DNA of 64,000 nucleotides, taken from positions 292,500 through 356,499 of the forward strand of contig NZ_BMZF01000003.1 of NCBI RefSeq assembly GCF_014652655.1, in the 5' to 3' direction. A program made the translations under genes and the position numbers. This document shows, piece by piece, positions 18,059 to 27,782 of the stretch. The notes beneath the pieces were generated by a model. It ran no database searches and had not been told where the DNA came from. It was given only the letters and a program-made list of their open reading frames with translations. The stretch is from Paramylibacter ulvae (GTDB lineage: Bacteria > Pseudomonadota > Alphaproteobacteria > Rhodobacterales > Rhodobacteraceae). Position 1 is the first letter of the stretch. Every line of letters starts with the position of its first letter.

Positions 18059-20962
18059 ATGTGCGCTGACACACCCGAATATAAAACGACATTAAACCTG
18101 CCCGTCACTGATTTCCCGATGCGTGCAGGGTTGCCCAAACGCGAACCTGAATGGTTGCAACGCTGGGCGGATATCGGCATTTACGATCGCTTGCGCGAAA
18201 AAACAGGGCGCGAAACATTTGTTTTGCACGATGGCCCGCCCTATGCGAACGGGCATTTACACATCGGTCATGCGCTGAATAAAATCCTCAAAGACTTTAT
18301 CGTGCGCAGTCAGCAAATGCTGGGCAAAGATAGCCGTTATGTTCCAGGTTGGGATTGCCACGGCTTGCCGATTGAATGGAAAATCGAAGAGCAATACCGC
18401 AAAAAAGGCAAAAACAAAGACGATGTGCCCGTTGTGGAATTGCGCCAAGAATGCCGCAAATTCGCCGAAGGTTGGATCGATATCCAGCGCGACGAATTCA
18501 AACGTTTGGGCATCACTGGTAAATGGGACAACCCATATCTGACAATGAATTATCACGCAGAGGCCGTGATCGCGGATGAGTTCATGAAATTCGTCATGAA
18601 TGGCGCATTGTATCAAGGCTCAAAACCTGTGATGTGGTCGCCGGTGGAAAAAACCGCACTGGCCGAGGCCGAGGTCGAATATCACGATCACAAATCACAC
18701 ACGATCTGGGTTCCGTTTAAAATCACATCCCCTGTGGCGGATGATTTGGCGGCGGCGCGCGTGGTGATCTGGACAACGACGCCGTGGACGATCCCATCAA
18801 ACAAAGCGATCTGTTTCAACGAGGGTTTGAAATACGCATTGTACGAAGTGACTGAAGCACATGACGGCAACTGGGCCGCGGTGGGCGAGCGTTACGTCAT
18901 GGAACACACCCTTGCATTGGCAGCATTCGGTGCGGCCAATGTCGAAGAGGGCGGATTTAAATATATCCGCGATGTCACGTCGGATGAATTGGCATCAATG
19001 ACATGTGCGCACCCATTGGCAGGTGCTGACGGCGCGGATGGTTTCTGGGATTACGATGTGCCGATGTTGCACGGTGACCACGTCACCAACGAGGCGGGTA
19101 CAGGTTTTGTACATACTGCACCGAGCCACGGCGCGGATGATTACGAAGTATTCATGAAACGCAACTGGCTGGATCGCATGACCCATAACGTTGGCGAAGC
19201 ATCTGAATTTTTGCCACATGTGCCGTTTTTTGCAGGATTGGAAGTGTTCGATCGCAAAGGCAAAGAGGGCAAGGCGAACAACACGGTGATCAATAAATTG
19301 GTCGAGGTCGGTGGCATCATTGCGCGTGGACGTGTGACACACAGCTACCCCCATTCGTGGCGATCAAAAGCACCGATCATCTTTCGCAACACGCCACAAT
19401 GGTTCACAGCAATCGACAAAGAAATCGGTGGAAATGATACGTTTGGCAAAACCATCCGTACCCGTGCATTGACCGAGATCGACAATGTGAAGTGGACACC
19501 ACAAACAGGTCGCAACCGTTTGTATTCTATGATCGAAGCACGCCCCGATTGGGTGATGAGCCGCCAGCGTGCATGGGGTGTGCCATTGACCTGTTTCACC
19601 AAGAAAGACGCATTGCCAACTGATCCGGATTTCATCTTGCGCGATGATGCAGTGAATGCACGTATCGTGGCCGCATTCGAAGCCGAAAGCGCGGATTGTT
19701 GGTTCGCGGATGGTGCCAAGGAACGATTCCTTGGCAATGATTACAATGCTGATGAATGGGAACAGGTTTACGATGTGTTGGACGTATGGTTCGACAGTGG
19801 GTCAACCCATGCGTTCGTCATGCGTGATCGCGAAGACGGGCCAGAGGATGGCATTGCGGATCTGTATCTGGAAGGGACGGATCAACATCGTGGTTGGTTC
19901 CATTCATCCATGTTGCAATCATGTGGTACGAATGGTCGCGCACCGTATAAGGCCGTGTTGACGCATGGATTTACCTTGGATGAAAAGGGCATGAAAATGT
20001 CCAAATCCGTGGGCAATACAATCGCGCCAGAACAGGTAATCAAACAGTATGGCGCGGATATTTTACGTCTGTGGGTGGCACAGGCCGATTACACCGCCGA
20101 TTTGCGTATCGGGCCAGAAATCTTGAAAGGTGTTGCAGACAGCTATCGCCGTTTGCGCAATTCCATGCGGTTTATCCTTGGCAATTTGAACGGGTTTAGC
20201 GACGCCGAGAAGGTTGATCCTGCTGATATGCCCGAGCTGGAACAATGGGTTCTGCATCGATTGGCCGAATTGGATGATGTGGTGCGCGATGGTTATGCTG
20301 CCTATGATTTCCAAGGCGTGTTCCAACAGTTATTTCAGTTCTGCACCGTTGATTTGTCATCTGTGTATTTCGATGTGCGCAAGGATGTTTTATACTGTGA
20401 TGGTGATGATAGCATCGCACGCCGTTCGGCGCGTACGGTTCTGGACATCCTGTTCCATCGTTTAACGAAATGGTTGGCGCCAATGTTGTGTTTCACAATG
20501 GAAGACGTCTGGTTGGAACGTATGGACGCCGATGGCGCATCTGTGCATCTAGAGGATTTCGTCGAAACGCCAAAGGCATGGTTGAATCCAGAACTAGATG
20601 CAAAATGGAATGCGATCCGTCGAGTACGCCGTGTTGTAACGGGCGCAATCGAAGTTGAGCGTACCGCCAAAAATATCGGTGCAAGCCTTGAGGCCGCGCC
20701 AACCGTTTATGTGGCGGATGCCACAGTGTGTGGCTATCTTGATAGCATCGATTTTGCCGATGTGTGCATCACATCTGGTATCACCATCAGCGGAGAAGAT
20801 GCACCAAGCGGCGCGTTCAAATTGGATGATGTTGATGGCGTAGCTGTGGTTTTTGCCAAAGCATCGGGTGATAAATGCGAGCGGTGTTGGAAAACATTGC
20901 CAGACGTTGGCACGCATAAACATGCGGGCACGTGTGCGCGTTGTAACGACGCGCTTGGTTAA
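18059..20962 (+). CDS. ileS: Isoleucyl-tRNA synthetase
   Basis: At 967 residues this is a full-length bacterial IleRS. The class I HIGH motif occurs as HLHIGH near residue 66 within PPYANGHLHIGH, and the KMSKS loop is intact near residue 645. The CP1 editing domain is marked by TTTPWTIPSN near residue 240 and GTGFVHTAPSHG near 350. The C-terminal zinc-binding tail has paired cysteines (CERCW and CARC) in the last 30 residues. It charges tRNA-Ile in the cytoplasm. The ATG follows GGAAAC. No rRNA-like or T-box element is seen upstream. Confidence 0.98.
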   Translation: MCADTPEYKTTLNLPVTDFPMRAGLPKREPEWLQRWADIGIYDRLREKTGRETFVLHDGPPYANGHLHIGHALNKILKDFIVRSQQMLGKDSRYVPGWDCHGLPIEWKIEEQYRKKGKNKDDVPVVELRQECRKFAEGWIDIQRDEFKRLGITGKWDNPYLTMNYHAEAVIADEFMKFVMNGALYQGSKPVMWSPVEKTALAEAEVEYHDHKSHTIWVPFKITSPVADDLAAARVVIWTTTPWTIPSNKAICFNEGLKYALYEVTEAHDGNWAAVGERYVMEHTLALAAFGAANVEEGGFKYIRDVTSDELASMTCAHPLAGADGADGFWDYDVPMLHGDHVTNEAGTGFVHTAPSHGADDYEVFMKRNWLDRMTHNVGEASEFLPHVPFFAGLEVFDRKGKEGKANNTVINKLVEVGGIIARGRVTHSYPHSWRSKAPIIFRNTPQWFTAIDKEIGGNDTFGKTIRTRALTEIDNVKWTPQTGRNRLYSMIEARPDWVMSRQRAWGVPLTCFTKKDALPTDPDFILRDDAVNARIVAAFEAESADCWFADGAKERFLGNDYNADEWEQVYDVLDVWFDSGSTHAFVMRDREDGPEDGIADLYLEGTDQHRGWFHSSMLQSCGTNGRAPYKAVLTHGFTLDEKGMKMSKSVGNTIAPEQVIKQYGADILRLWVAQADYTADLRIGPEILKGVADSYRRLRNSMRFILGNLNGFSDAEKVDPADMPELEQWVLHRLAELDDVVRDGYAAYDFQGVFQQLFQFCTVDLSSVYFDVRKDVLYCDGDDSIARRSARTVLDILFHRLTKWLAPMLCFTMEDVWLERMDADGASVHLEDFVETPKAWLNPELDAKWNAIRRVRRVVTGAIEVERTAKNIGASLEAAPTVYVADATVCGYLDSIDFADVCITSGITISGEDAPSGAFKLDDVDGVAVVFAKASGDKCERCWKTLPDVGTHKHAGTCARCNDALG

Positions 20963-20972
20963 TGGAATATTA

Positions 20973-21001
20973 TTTAGGGCGCTGCATGTCAGTGCCCTAA
21001 A
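20973..21001. other. 12-base-pair hairpin after ileS
   Basis: TTTAGGGCGCTG (20973-20984) pairs with CAGTGCCCTAAA (20990-21001) around a five-base loop, with one G-T wobble. On the plus strand it is followed by adenines, not thymines, so it does not fit an intrinsic terminator. It may still stabilise or process the ileS 3' end. A second small stem, GTGCG-TTCG-CGCAC, follows near 21022. Confidence 0.55.
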
Positions 21002-21066
21002 AAAATCCATAGACACAGCAGGGTGCGTTCGCGCACACTCTTTTCAGTGTTTTAAAGAGGCTGTGA

Positions 21067-21522
21067 ATGAATTGTGGTGTCATAAAAACCCCCGTTGGAT
21101 TTGTTTCTGTTGTTGAACAGGATGGTGCCATAACCCAGTTGAATTGGGGTGGCGAAAACAGTGGTACGCGTACAGGATTGATAAAGTCCGCGTTGTTTCA
21201 GTTGGAACAATATTTCAACAATGATCGCGATGAATTTGATTTACCGCTCAACCCAGAAGGCAGTCTGTTTCAACAGCTTGTTTTTCGCCAAATGTCGAAA
21301 ATTCCCAAAGGCCGCACAGTGACTTATGGCGATATCGCGACCGCACTTGACGCCCCCGCACAAGCAATCGGACAGGCCTGTGGTGCCAATCCGATCCCAA
21401 TTATCATCCCATGCCACCGTGTATTGGGCGCGAATAGCTTGGGTGGTTATTCAGGTGAGGGTGGTGTTGAAACCAAAGTGAAATTATTGCGTTTTGAAGG
21501 GGCTGCGGGTTTGTTAATTTGA
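21067..21522 (+). CDS. ogt: Methylated-DNA--protein-cysteine methyltransferase
   Basis: This 151-residue protein carries the acceptor-cysteine motif IPCHRVLG near residue 117 and the family sequence GRTVTYGDIA just before it. The short N-terminal domain identifies it as an Ogt-type enzyme without an Ada regulatory domain. It removes O6-alkyl groups from guanine by suicidal transfer to its own cysteine. The ATG at 21067 follows AAAGAGG. It lies downstream of ileS in the same direction but is separated by hairpins, so it is probably transcribed on its own. Confidence 0.93.
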   Translation: MNCGVIKTPVGFVSVVEQDGAITQLNWGGENSGTRTGLIKSALFQLEQYFNNDRDEFDLPLNPEGSLFQQLVFRQMSKIPKGRTVTYGDIATALDAPAQAIGQACGANPIPIIIPCHRVLGANSLGGYSGEGGVETKVKLLRFEGAAGLLI

Positions 21523-21584
21523 ATGAAATCGCTTTCAATCAGATTACGGCGGCGTATTGTGGTCTGAAAAATTAGGAGATCACC

Positions 21585-22421
21585 GTGAGCTTTTCTGTTT
21601 TTTCTGCCGTAATTTTTGCGGCATTTTTGCATGCCGCGTGGAATGGTGCGGTGAAGTTCGGTGCTGATAAATTACAAGGCATGGTGTTGCTGTCCATTGC
21701 GCATGGTCTGATCGGGTTGATCATGATTTGGCAATTTGCGCCACCGGCAAAACCCGCTTGGGGACTGCTGGCGATTTCTGTTTTATTCCATTTGATTTAT
21801 AAATTTTGCCTCACAGGGGCGTATGAACGCGGGGACTTATCGCGCGTTTATCCCATCGCGCGTGGGCTTGCGCCGATGATTGTTTTGGTTATCGGTTTTT
21901 TCATTTTGCCAGATGAAATCAAATCAAATCACGTCGTGGGTGTTCTGTTGGTGGGGTGTGGTATTTTATTGTTGGCGCGCGGCGTGTTTACCATGGGTGA
22001 GTCACGCGCGTTGCTGCCATTTGCGATCGGTTCTGCGATTGGGACTGCGGGTTATTCGTTGTCCGATGGCATGGGTGCGCGTTTGTCGGGCGATGTTTCG
22101 GGGTATGTTGGTTGGTTGTTCTTTTTTGATGCGATCATATTTACGGTTTGGGGAACCTGGCGGCGTGGATTTAGCGTAATTCCGCTAGCTCCCAAAACGT
22201 TGGGTTTAGGGCTTGCTGCGGGTGCGATGTCTGTGGGGGCGTATTGGATTGCGGTTTGGGCAATGACGATTGCACCCATCGCGTTGGTTACGGGTTTGCG
22301 CGAAACATCTGTGATGTTTGCCATCCTGATCGGATTTCTGTTGATGGGTGAAAAAATTGACAAGGGCAAGATGATCGCTGCCCTTGTAATAATGTTGGGC
22401 GTAATCGTTACGCGGATTTAG
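21585..22421 (+). CDS. EamA/DMT superfamily transporter
   Basis: The protein has 278 residues and ten hydrophobic segments, the topology of drug/metabolite transporters with two EamA repeats. The start is GTG at 21585, preceded by AGGAG at seven bases. Family-like features include HAAWNGAVKFG near residue 12, ERGDLSRVYPIARGLAPMIV around 75-95 and LRETSVMFAILIGFLLMGE near 245 at the end of the second repeat. Substrate unknown. The 3' end overlaps the convergent phosphatidylcholine synthase gene by 14 bases. Confidence 0.9.
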   Translation: MSFSVFSAVIFAAFLHAAWNGAVKFGADKLQGMVLLSIAHGLIGLIMIWQFAPPAKPAWGLLAISVLFHLIYKFCLTGAYERGDLSRVYPIARGLAPMIVLVIGFFILPDEIKSNHVVGVLLVGCGILLLARGVFTMGESRALLPFAIGSAIGTAGYSLSDGMGARLSGDVSGYVGWLFFFDAIIFTVWGTWRRGFSVIPLAPKTLGLGLAAGAMSVGAYWIAVWAMTIAPIALVTGLRETSVMFAILIGFLLMGEKIDKGKMIAALVIMLGVIVTRI

Positions 22422-23103
22422 CAGGAAACATTTGTTGTACGATGCCAACCAATAACAGATACAAACTGGTTGCCATCAATATCCCTGTTACGATTGGCCC
22501 AGCATGGAAATTTTCCCATGCGGCAATGCCTGCCATGACGGTCCATAATGCAGCAATCGGCAGGCTGATATTACGCCACCGTTCGGTGCGTACCGGGTGG
22601 ATGAATTTCAACGGTGTGAATTGGCTCGCCGCAAGAATGACGGTTAGCACAAGTATGATTTGCCATGATGGTTCAGTTGCAAACATCACCAGAACAAACA
22701 TATTCCAACACCCCGGGAAGCCCGAAAAACTATTATCTTTGGTTTTCATGCGGGTGTCTGCAAAATAAAGCGCGGATGTGAATGCAATTACGATAATGCA
22801 AACCCAACCCGACCAACCGTTTAACAATCCTTTTTCGAACAATGCGAAGGCAGGTATGAACACGTAAGTCAGATAATCAATGATCAAGTCCAACAAAACG
22901 CCATCATATTCTGACGCATTTTTTTTTACATCGTATCTGCGTGCAAGTGGACCGTCGATGCCATCAACGATGAATGCTACGACGAGCCAAAGGAACATTA
23001 AATCCCATTTCAGATTGACGGCCGCCAATGTCGCAAGCATTGCGAATACGGCACCTGATGCGGTTAGATAATGTACGCTGAGCGCTTTGATACGTAATGT
23101 CAT
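22408..23103 (-). CDS. pcs: Phosphatidylcholine synthase (CDP-alcohol phosphatidyltransferase family)
   Basis: A 231-residue inner-membrane protein with about eight hydrophobic segments. The CDP-alcohol phosphotransferase motif is seen as DGIDGPLARR followed by DGVLLDLIIDY at residues about 43-72, holding the metal-binding aspartates. Length and the surrounding sequence match Pcs, which condenses CDP-diacylglycerol with choline to form phosphatidylcholine. This pathway is typical of alphaproteobacteria and requires choline uptake. The gene follows xerC in the same direction after a 38-base gap with an inverted repeat. Confidence 0.92.
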   Translation of the reverse strand: MTLRIKALSVHYLTASGAVFAMLATLAAVNLKWDLMFLWLVVAFIVDGIDGPLARRYDVKKNASEYDGVLLDLIIDYLTYVFIPAFALFEKGLLNGWSGWVCIIVIAFTSALYFADTRMKTKDNSFSGFPGCWNMFVLVMFATEPSWQIILVLTVILAASQFTPLKFIHPVRTERWRNISLPIAALWTVMAGIAAWENFHAGPIVTGILMATSLYLLLVGIVQQMFPAKSA

Positions 23104-23119
23104 ATAACTGTCTTATCTG

Positions 23120-23142
23120 ATTGGTTTGGATTTACAACCAAT
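23120..23142. other. Inverted repeat between xerC and pcs
   Basis: ATTGGTT (23120-23126) and AACCAAT (23136-23142) form a perfect seven-base dyad with a nine-base loop. It begins at the xerC stop and is not followed by a thymine run in either direction. Function is not clear. Confidence 0.4.
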
Positions 23143-24062
23143 TAGGCCCCTTTAGGGTGGCTCTTGCGATAAACTTCCATCAGGCGTGCTTGGTCAACAG
23201 ATGTGTATGCTTGTGTGGTTGAAAGCGATGCATGGCCAAGCAATTCTTGGATCGCGCGCAAATCGCCGCCTGCCTCTAACAAATGTGTTGCAAATGAATG
23301 GCGAAGCGCATGTGGCGTCGCACTTGCAGGCAGGCCAAGCTGCATCCGCGCCTGTTCCACAACCTTTTGAATCAGACGTGGGTTTAATGGCCCGCCACGT
23401 TTGCCAAGGAACAATGCGTCATTTGGGTCTTGGGCATGTGGGCAAAGTTTACGATATGTTTCCACCGCGTTACGTGCGATGGGCAATACGGGCACCATGC
23501 GTTCCTTGCCACCTTTGCCGCGAATTTTTAACACATCGGGCAATGGAGCGTCTTTGAATTTCAAACCAAGCGCTTCGGATATGCGCAACCCACAACCGTA
23601 TAACAAGGTGACAACGGCCATATCACGTGCGCCGATCCAGCCATCCATTGATTGCAATTCAACGGTGCTGATCAATTCAACAGCAGCGGTGCGTTCCACG
23701 GGGCGGGGCAGTGGTTTTTTGAATTTTGGTGCGCGGGTTGCCAATACGGCAGTCACGTTCATATCCGTGGTTTCGGATAGCCACCCATAAAAGCTTTTGA
23801 CTGCAGATAATGCACGCGCCATGGATCGGGGGGATAAATCGCGTTGGCGTTCAAATGATAACCATGCACGCATGTCACGCGTGGTGACGTCTGCCAGCAT
23901 TTTTTGCGATGTTGCTGCTGCTTTGTGGTTGGTTAAGAAACCCAAAAACGAGGAAACGTCATTACGATAGGCATGTATGGTTTTTTCGGCTGTTCCGCGC
24001 AGGGCGGTCATGCTGGTCAACCAGCGTTCCATCAAATCATACGCGCCTGATCGTTCATTCAT
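23142..24062 (-). CDS. xerC: Site-specific tyrosine recombinase XerC
   Basis: The 306-residue protein starts at ATG 24062, overlapping the DUF484 gene by eight bases; a longer frame to 24182 lies wholly over that gene. The N-terminal SAM-like core-binding domain covers about residues 10-95. The catalytic set is complete: CGLRISEAL (first arginine), HALRHSFATHLL (histidine and arginine), LLGHASLSTTQAYT (second histidine and the nucleophilic tyrosine). It resolves chromosome dimers at dif together with XerD. The DUF484-xerC order is conserved widely, so this is the housekeeping recombinase and not a mobile-element integrase. Confidence 0.95.
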   Translation of the reverse strand: MNERSGAYDLMERWLTSMTALRGTAEKTIHAYRNDVSSFLGFLTNHKAAATSQKMLADVTTRDMRAWLSFERQRDLSPRSMARALSAVKSFYGWLSETTDMNVTAVLATRAPKFKKPLPRPVERTAAVELISTVELQSMDGWIGARDMAVVTLLYGCGLRISEALGLKFKDAPLPDVLKIRGKGGKERMVPVLPIARNAVETYRKLCPHAQDPNDALFLGKRGGPLNPRLIQKVVEQARMQLGLPASATPHALRHSFATHLLEAGGDLRAIQELLGHASLSTTQAYTSVDQARLMEVYRKSHPKGA

Positions 24063-24774
24063 GCGCAAGCCAGCGTTGCAAGATGCGCTCGAACACTCCG
24101 CCAAAGAACACCAATAAATCGGTGCCCATTGCCGGTGAAAATTGATCGGTGTCGCGTGAAGACAATGCCAACAGGCCAACACGATTGCCCGTTCCCAAAT
24201 CCAGTTTTAGCAATGCCTCCGATCGGATGTGATCGGCGTGTTCATCATGAATCTTTGTAATACCACGTTTGATTTGGCGCAATGTGATCAGGCGTGGCTC
24301 AACCTCGCGACCCAGCGTGATGTAATGATCCACCTCGCCTTCGCGCAAAAAGACGACACCTTTGCCAAATTCTTCGCGCAGTGCTGGAATATCGCGTTCG
24401 GTTACATGGGCGGTTTCCATACACAGCTTGGCCATTGTTACATTCAAAACATCGGCCAAACCACCGTCTAAGAAATTCAAAAACTCGGCAAAGCTGTTTG
24501 GTTCCAATGCCGCCAAAACCGCGCGGTGCAAATGATTGGTGGATGCGATATTGTCATAAGCCGCCGACAAAATGGTTTTGTGATGCCCTTCCAATTGATC
24601 AAGCCGTTCTTCAAGGCGTTGAACAACAGCGGTTTTTAGATCAACAATATTATCACCCTTGGTCGCATCATCAGCAGAAACAAGCGCGCGCATGACCTCT
24701 CGGTCATTTAGGATCGCATTGGGATCACGCAAAATCGTATCGCGAAGATCGGAGATTGATACCTCTGAAGTCAT
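24055..24774 (-). CDS. DUF484 family protein (GAF-like)
   Basis: A 239-residue cytoplasmic protein. The ATG at 24774 is preferred over the TTG two codons upstream; AAGGG lies about eight bases before it. The N-terminal third contains a short coiled-coil-prone stretch (AVVQRLEERLDQLEGHHKTI), and the C-terminal half resembles a GAF-like domain, ending with LLALSSRDTDQFSPAMGTDL. DUF484 genes sit directly before xerC in many proteobacteria, exactly as here. The biochemical role is unknown. Confidence 0.88.
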   Translation of the reverse strand: MTSEVSISDLRDTILRDPNAILNDREVMRALVSADDATKGDNIVDLKTAVVQRLEERLDQLEGHHKTILSAAYDNIASTNHLHRAVLAALEPNSFAEFLNFLDGGLADVLNVTMAKLCMETAHVTERDIPALREEFGKGVVFLREGEVDHYITLGREVEPRLITLRQIKRGITKIHDEHADHIRSEALLKLDLGTGNRVGLLALSSRDTDQFSPAMGTDLLVFFGGVFERILQRWLAHE

Positions 24775-24785
24775 GCGCAAAGCCC

Positions 24786-25439
24786 TTATAGGATGTTTTG
24801 ACCAGTTTTTGCCCAGTCGTTCATGAATGCTTCTAGACCGTTATCGGTCAACGGGTGCGACGCAAGCTTTTTGATAACGGATGGTGGTGCGGTGATAACA
24901 TCGGCGCCAATGCGGGCACATTCGCTAACATGATTTACTGTGCGAATTGATGCCGCCAAAATTTCAGTTTCGAAATTGTAGTTATCGTAAATTGTGCGAA
25001 TGTCTGCGATCAAATCCAAACCGTCAATGTTGATATCGTCAAGACGACCAATGAACGGAGAAATGAATGTGGCACCTGCTTTCGCTGCGATCAATGCTTG
25101 GTTGGCAGAAAAACATAAGGTCACATTCACCATGTTGCCCTCTGACGACAGCGTTTTACAGGCTTTCAAACCATCCCATGTCAATGGAACCTTAACCGCG
25201 ATGTTATCTGCGATTTTTGCCAATTTGCGCCCCTCGGCAATCATTTCATCGGCGGTTGTTGCAACAACTTCGGCGCTAACAGGCCCAGCAACTAAATCAC
25301 AGATTTCTTTGGTCACTTCTAAAATGTCACGACCAGATTTCAAGATCAATGAAGGGTTCGTTGTGACACCATCCACGATCCCCAATTCGTTCAATTCAGC
25401 AATCTCTTCAACTACTGCTGTATCTGCAAAAAATTTCAT
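24786..25439 (-). CDS. Transaldolase / fructose-6-phosphate aldolase family protein
   Basis: This 217-residue protein has the short transaldolase length and the first-strand motif [26 protein letters not shown] near residue 24 and [12 protein letters not shown] near 84 hold the residues of the active site, with the Schiff-base lysine in the latter. Short members (MipB/TalC) act either as true transaldolases in the pentose phosphate pathway or as fructose-6-phosphate aldolases; sequence reading alone does not separate these. The start follows GAGGGAAT and lies only some tens of bases from the divergent priA. Confidence 0.92.
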   Translation of the reverse strand: MKFFADTAVVEEIAELNELGIVDGVTTNPSLILKSGRDILEVTKEICDLVAGPVSAEVVATTADEMIAEGRKLAKIADNIAVKVPLTWDGLKACKTLSSEGNMVNVTLCFSANQALIAAKAGATFISPFIGRLDDINIDGLDLIADIRTIYDNYNFETEILAASIRTVNHVSECARIGADVITAPPSVIKKLASHPLTDNGLEAFMNDWAKTGQNIL

Positions 25440-25483
25440 AGTATTCCCTCGTGGTTATGTGGTTTGATGCTCACTCGACGCGA

Positions 25484-27727
25484 ATGTTATATGATGAAAC
25501 CCCGTTAGGAAATACCAGATTGATCGAAACAGGCCAAACACGTGGTTTCTATGCCCAAGGAGCGCTGGTTGCGGTGTTAACGGCGCAACCGCTGGATCGG
25601 TTTTTGGACTACAAAGCACCAGAGGGCGGCGTGATGCAAGGCGCCTATGTCGAGGTGCCACTTGGCCCGCGCAAGGTGTTGGGCGTGGTTTGGGGTGCTG
25701 GCGAGGGCAAATTTGACCCCGCAAAGATTCGCAAGATTTCAAATGTGCTGGATGTGGCACCGATGCGCGAGGAAATGCAAATTTTCTTGCAAAAGGTGGC
25801 AGATTACACGCTTACCCCGATGACGGCGATGTTGCGCCTTGCCACGCGTGCGCCGGGTCTGACAAATCCGCCCAGCATGCAAAGGGTTGTGGCACTTGGA
25901 TCAGGCCAGCCTGATCGCATGACACCCGCACGTGAAAAAGTTTTGGCCGTGTTAGAAGAACAAGAAGGTCAGCATTTCATGCCCAGCGAATTGGCGCAAA
26001 TGGCAGGGGTGACGCCATCGGTGATTAAGGGTTTAGTCAAACAAGGTGTTATCGTTGAATTGGAAACACCGCGCGATGTGCCATACCCCAAACTTGATCC
26101 ATCGCTGCCCAGCAAAACATTGACGCCTTCGCAGGCATCAGCGGCAACACAATTACAAGCGCATTTGCAAACGGGGGCATATCAAACCACGCTCCTAAAG
26201 GGTGTCACTGGATCGGGAAAAACCGAAGTGTACCTAGAGGCCGTCGCCGAATGCTTGCGCCAAGGGCGACAGGCGTTGGTATTGTTGCCCGAAATTGCAC
26301 TGACCGTTGAATTCCTTGATCGGTTCGAAACACGTTTTGGCCGCCGCCCCGCCGAGTGGCATTCGGGTGTTACCATGACCGAACGTCGCCGGTGTTGGCG
26401 CATGGTGGGACAGGGCGATGCACAGGTTGTGGTTGGGGCACGTTCATCGCTGTATTTACCATTTCAAAATCTTGGCTTGATCATTGTCGATGAAGAACAC
26501 GACACATCGTACAAACAAGAGGACGGCGTGTTTTATTCCGCACGAGATATGGCGGTGATGCGGGCATCAATTTGCGGTGCATCCGTTGTCTTGGCATCGG
26601 CGACACCGTCATTGGAAACGTGGGTCAATGCAAAGGCTGGAAAATATACGCGCATTGATTTGGAAAAACGTTTTGGTGCGGCTGAATTACCCGACATGTG
26701 TGCGATTGATCTGCGCGAGGACGCGTTGGAAACTGGGCGCTGGATTTCATCAACCCTCGTGTCACAGGTGAACGCACGCCTTGAATTAGGTGAACAATCG
26801 TTGCTGTTTTTGAACCGTCGTGGTTATGCACCGCTGACCGTGTGTCGTGCGTGTGGTGAACAGGTGGGGTGTGATCATTGTGATGCGCGAATGGTGGAAC
26901 ATCGTTTCCACGCACATCTGATGTGCCATCAATGTGGGGAAACCAAACCAATCCCCGAAAAATGCCCATCTTGTGGTGTCGAGGGACGCATGGCCGCCGT
27001 CGGGCCAGGTGTTGAGCGGCTGGCAGAAGAGGCCGCCGATCGTTTTCCAGATGCGCGCATATCGGTATTATCATCAGATATGTCGCTGTCTGCCCGCGCG
27101 TTAAAATCACGTATCGCCGAAATCGCGAATGGTGAAGCGGATATCATCATCGGCACGCAATTGGTGGCCAAGGGGCATAATTTCCCGTTGCTCACCTGTG
27201 TTGGTGTGATTGATTGTGATCTGGGTCTGCAAGGCGGCGATTTACGCGCCGCCGAACGCACATTTCAATTGATCCGACAGGTTGCAGGGCGGGCGGGGCG
27301 CGCCGAGAAAAAAGGTGTGGCCTACCTTCAAACGCATCAACCTGAGCACCCTGTGATCAAGGCGATTATCGCAGGTGAAGAAGATGAATTTTGGCAAGCA
27401 GAAGCTGCATCACGCGAACAGGCAGGCGTACCACCATATGGGCGCATGGCGGGGATTGTGATTACGGGGCCTGAATTATCCGTGGTGTCAAACGTGGCGC
27501 AACATTTGGTGCGAACATCAATCGGGCTGCGCCAAATCGGGGCAGAGGTTTATGGACCAGCCCCCGCACCAATTGCGCGGGTACGTGGCAAACATCGTAT
27601 TCGATTGTTGGTGAAAGCGCCAAAGGGCGTGATGTTGCAGCCCGCATTGGCCGCGTGGCGCGCGGGGATTCGCTTGCCCAACAATGTGCGCATGAACATC
27701 GATATCGACCCGCAGAGTTTTTACTAA
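25484..27727 (+). CDS. priA: Primosomal protein N' (PriA helicase)
   Basis: Roughly 747 residues from ATG 25484. The start is uncertain: GTG 25451 lies inside the divergent gene's leader, and TTG 25520, nine bases after AGGA, has the best ribosome site. Walker A is [14 protein letters not shown], the helicase box is [10 protein letters not shown], and the zinc-binding insert has eight cysteines ([13 protein letters not shown] to [18 protein letters not shown]). The final helicase block is [13 protein letters not shown]. PriA reloads the replisome at stalled forks. Confidence 0.95.
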   Translation: MLYDETPLGNTRLIETGQTRGFYAQGALVAVLTAQPLDRFLDYKAPEGGVMQGAYVEVPLGPRKVLGVVWGAGEGKFDPAKIRKISNVLDVAPMREEMQIFLQKVADYTLTPMTAMLRLATRAPGLTNPPSMQRVVALGSGQPDRMTPAREKVLAVLEEQEGQHFMPSELAQMAGVTPSVIKGLVKQGVIVELETPRDVPYPKLDPSLPSKTLTPSQASAATQLQAHLQTGAYQTTLLKGVTGSGKTEVYLEAVAECLRQGRQALVLLPEIALTVEFLDRFETRFGRRPAEWHSGVTMTERRRCWRMVGQGDAQVVVGARSSLYLPFQNLGLIIVDEEHDTSYKQEDGVFYSARDMAVMRASICGASVVLASATPSLETWVNAKAGKYTRIDLEKRFGAAELPDMCAIDLREDALETGRWISSTLVSQVNARLELGEQSLLFLNRRGYAPLTVCRACGEQVGCDHCDARMVEHRFHAHLMCHQCGETKPIPEKCPSCGVEGRMAAVGPGVERLAEEAADRFPDARISVLSSDMSLSARALKSRIAEIANGEADIIIGTQLVAKGHNFPLLTCVGVIDCDLGLQGGDLRAAERTFQLIRQVAGRAGRAEKKGVAYLQTHQPEHPVIKAIIAGEEDEFWQAEAASREQAGVPPYGRMAGIVITGPELSVVSNVAQHLVRTSIGLRQIGAEVYGPAPAPIARVRGKHRIRLLVKAPKGVMLQPALAAWRAGIRLPNNVRMNIDIDPQSFY

Positions 27728-27782
27728 CTGGCAAAAGATAATTTGCCACGTTAAAAGACATTACAATCAAGTGGATATTACT

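Noticed and set aside
20973..21001. Intrinsic terminator for ileS
   Set aside because: The stem is strong, but adenines follow it on the plus strand and no thymine run follows it on the minus strand.
23142..24062. Integrase of a mobile element
   Set aside because: The gene is coupled to DUF484 in the conserved chromosomal order, has XerC length and motifs, and no attachment repeats or phage genes are nearby.
24063..24182. N-terminal extension of XerC
   Set aside because: The translation is cysteine- and tryptophan-rich, overlaps the DUF484 gene and does not match XerC starts.
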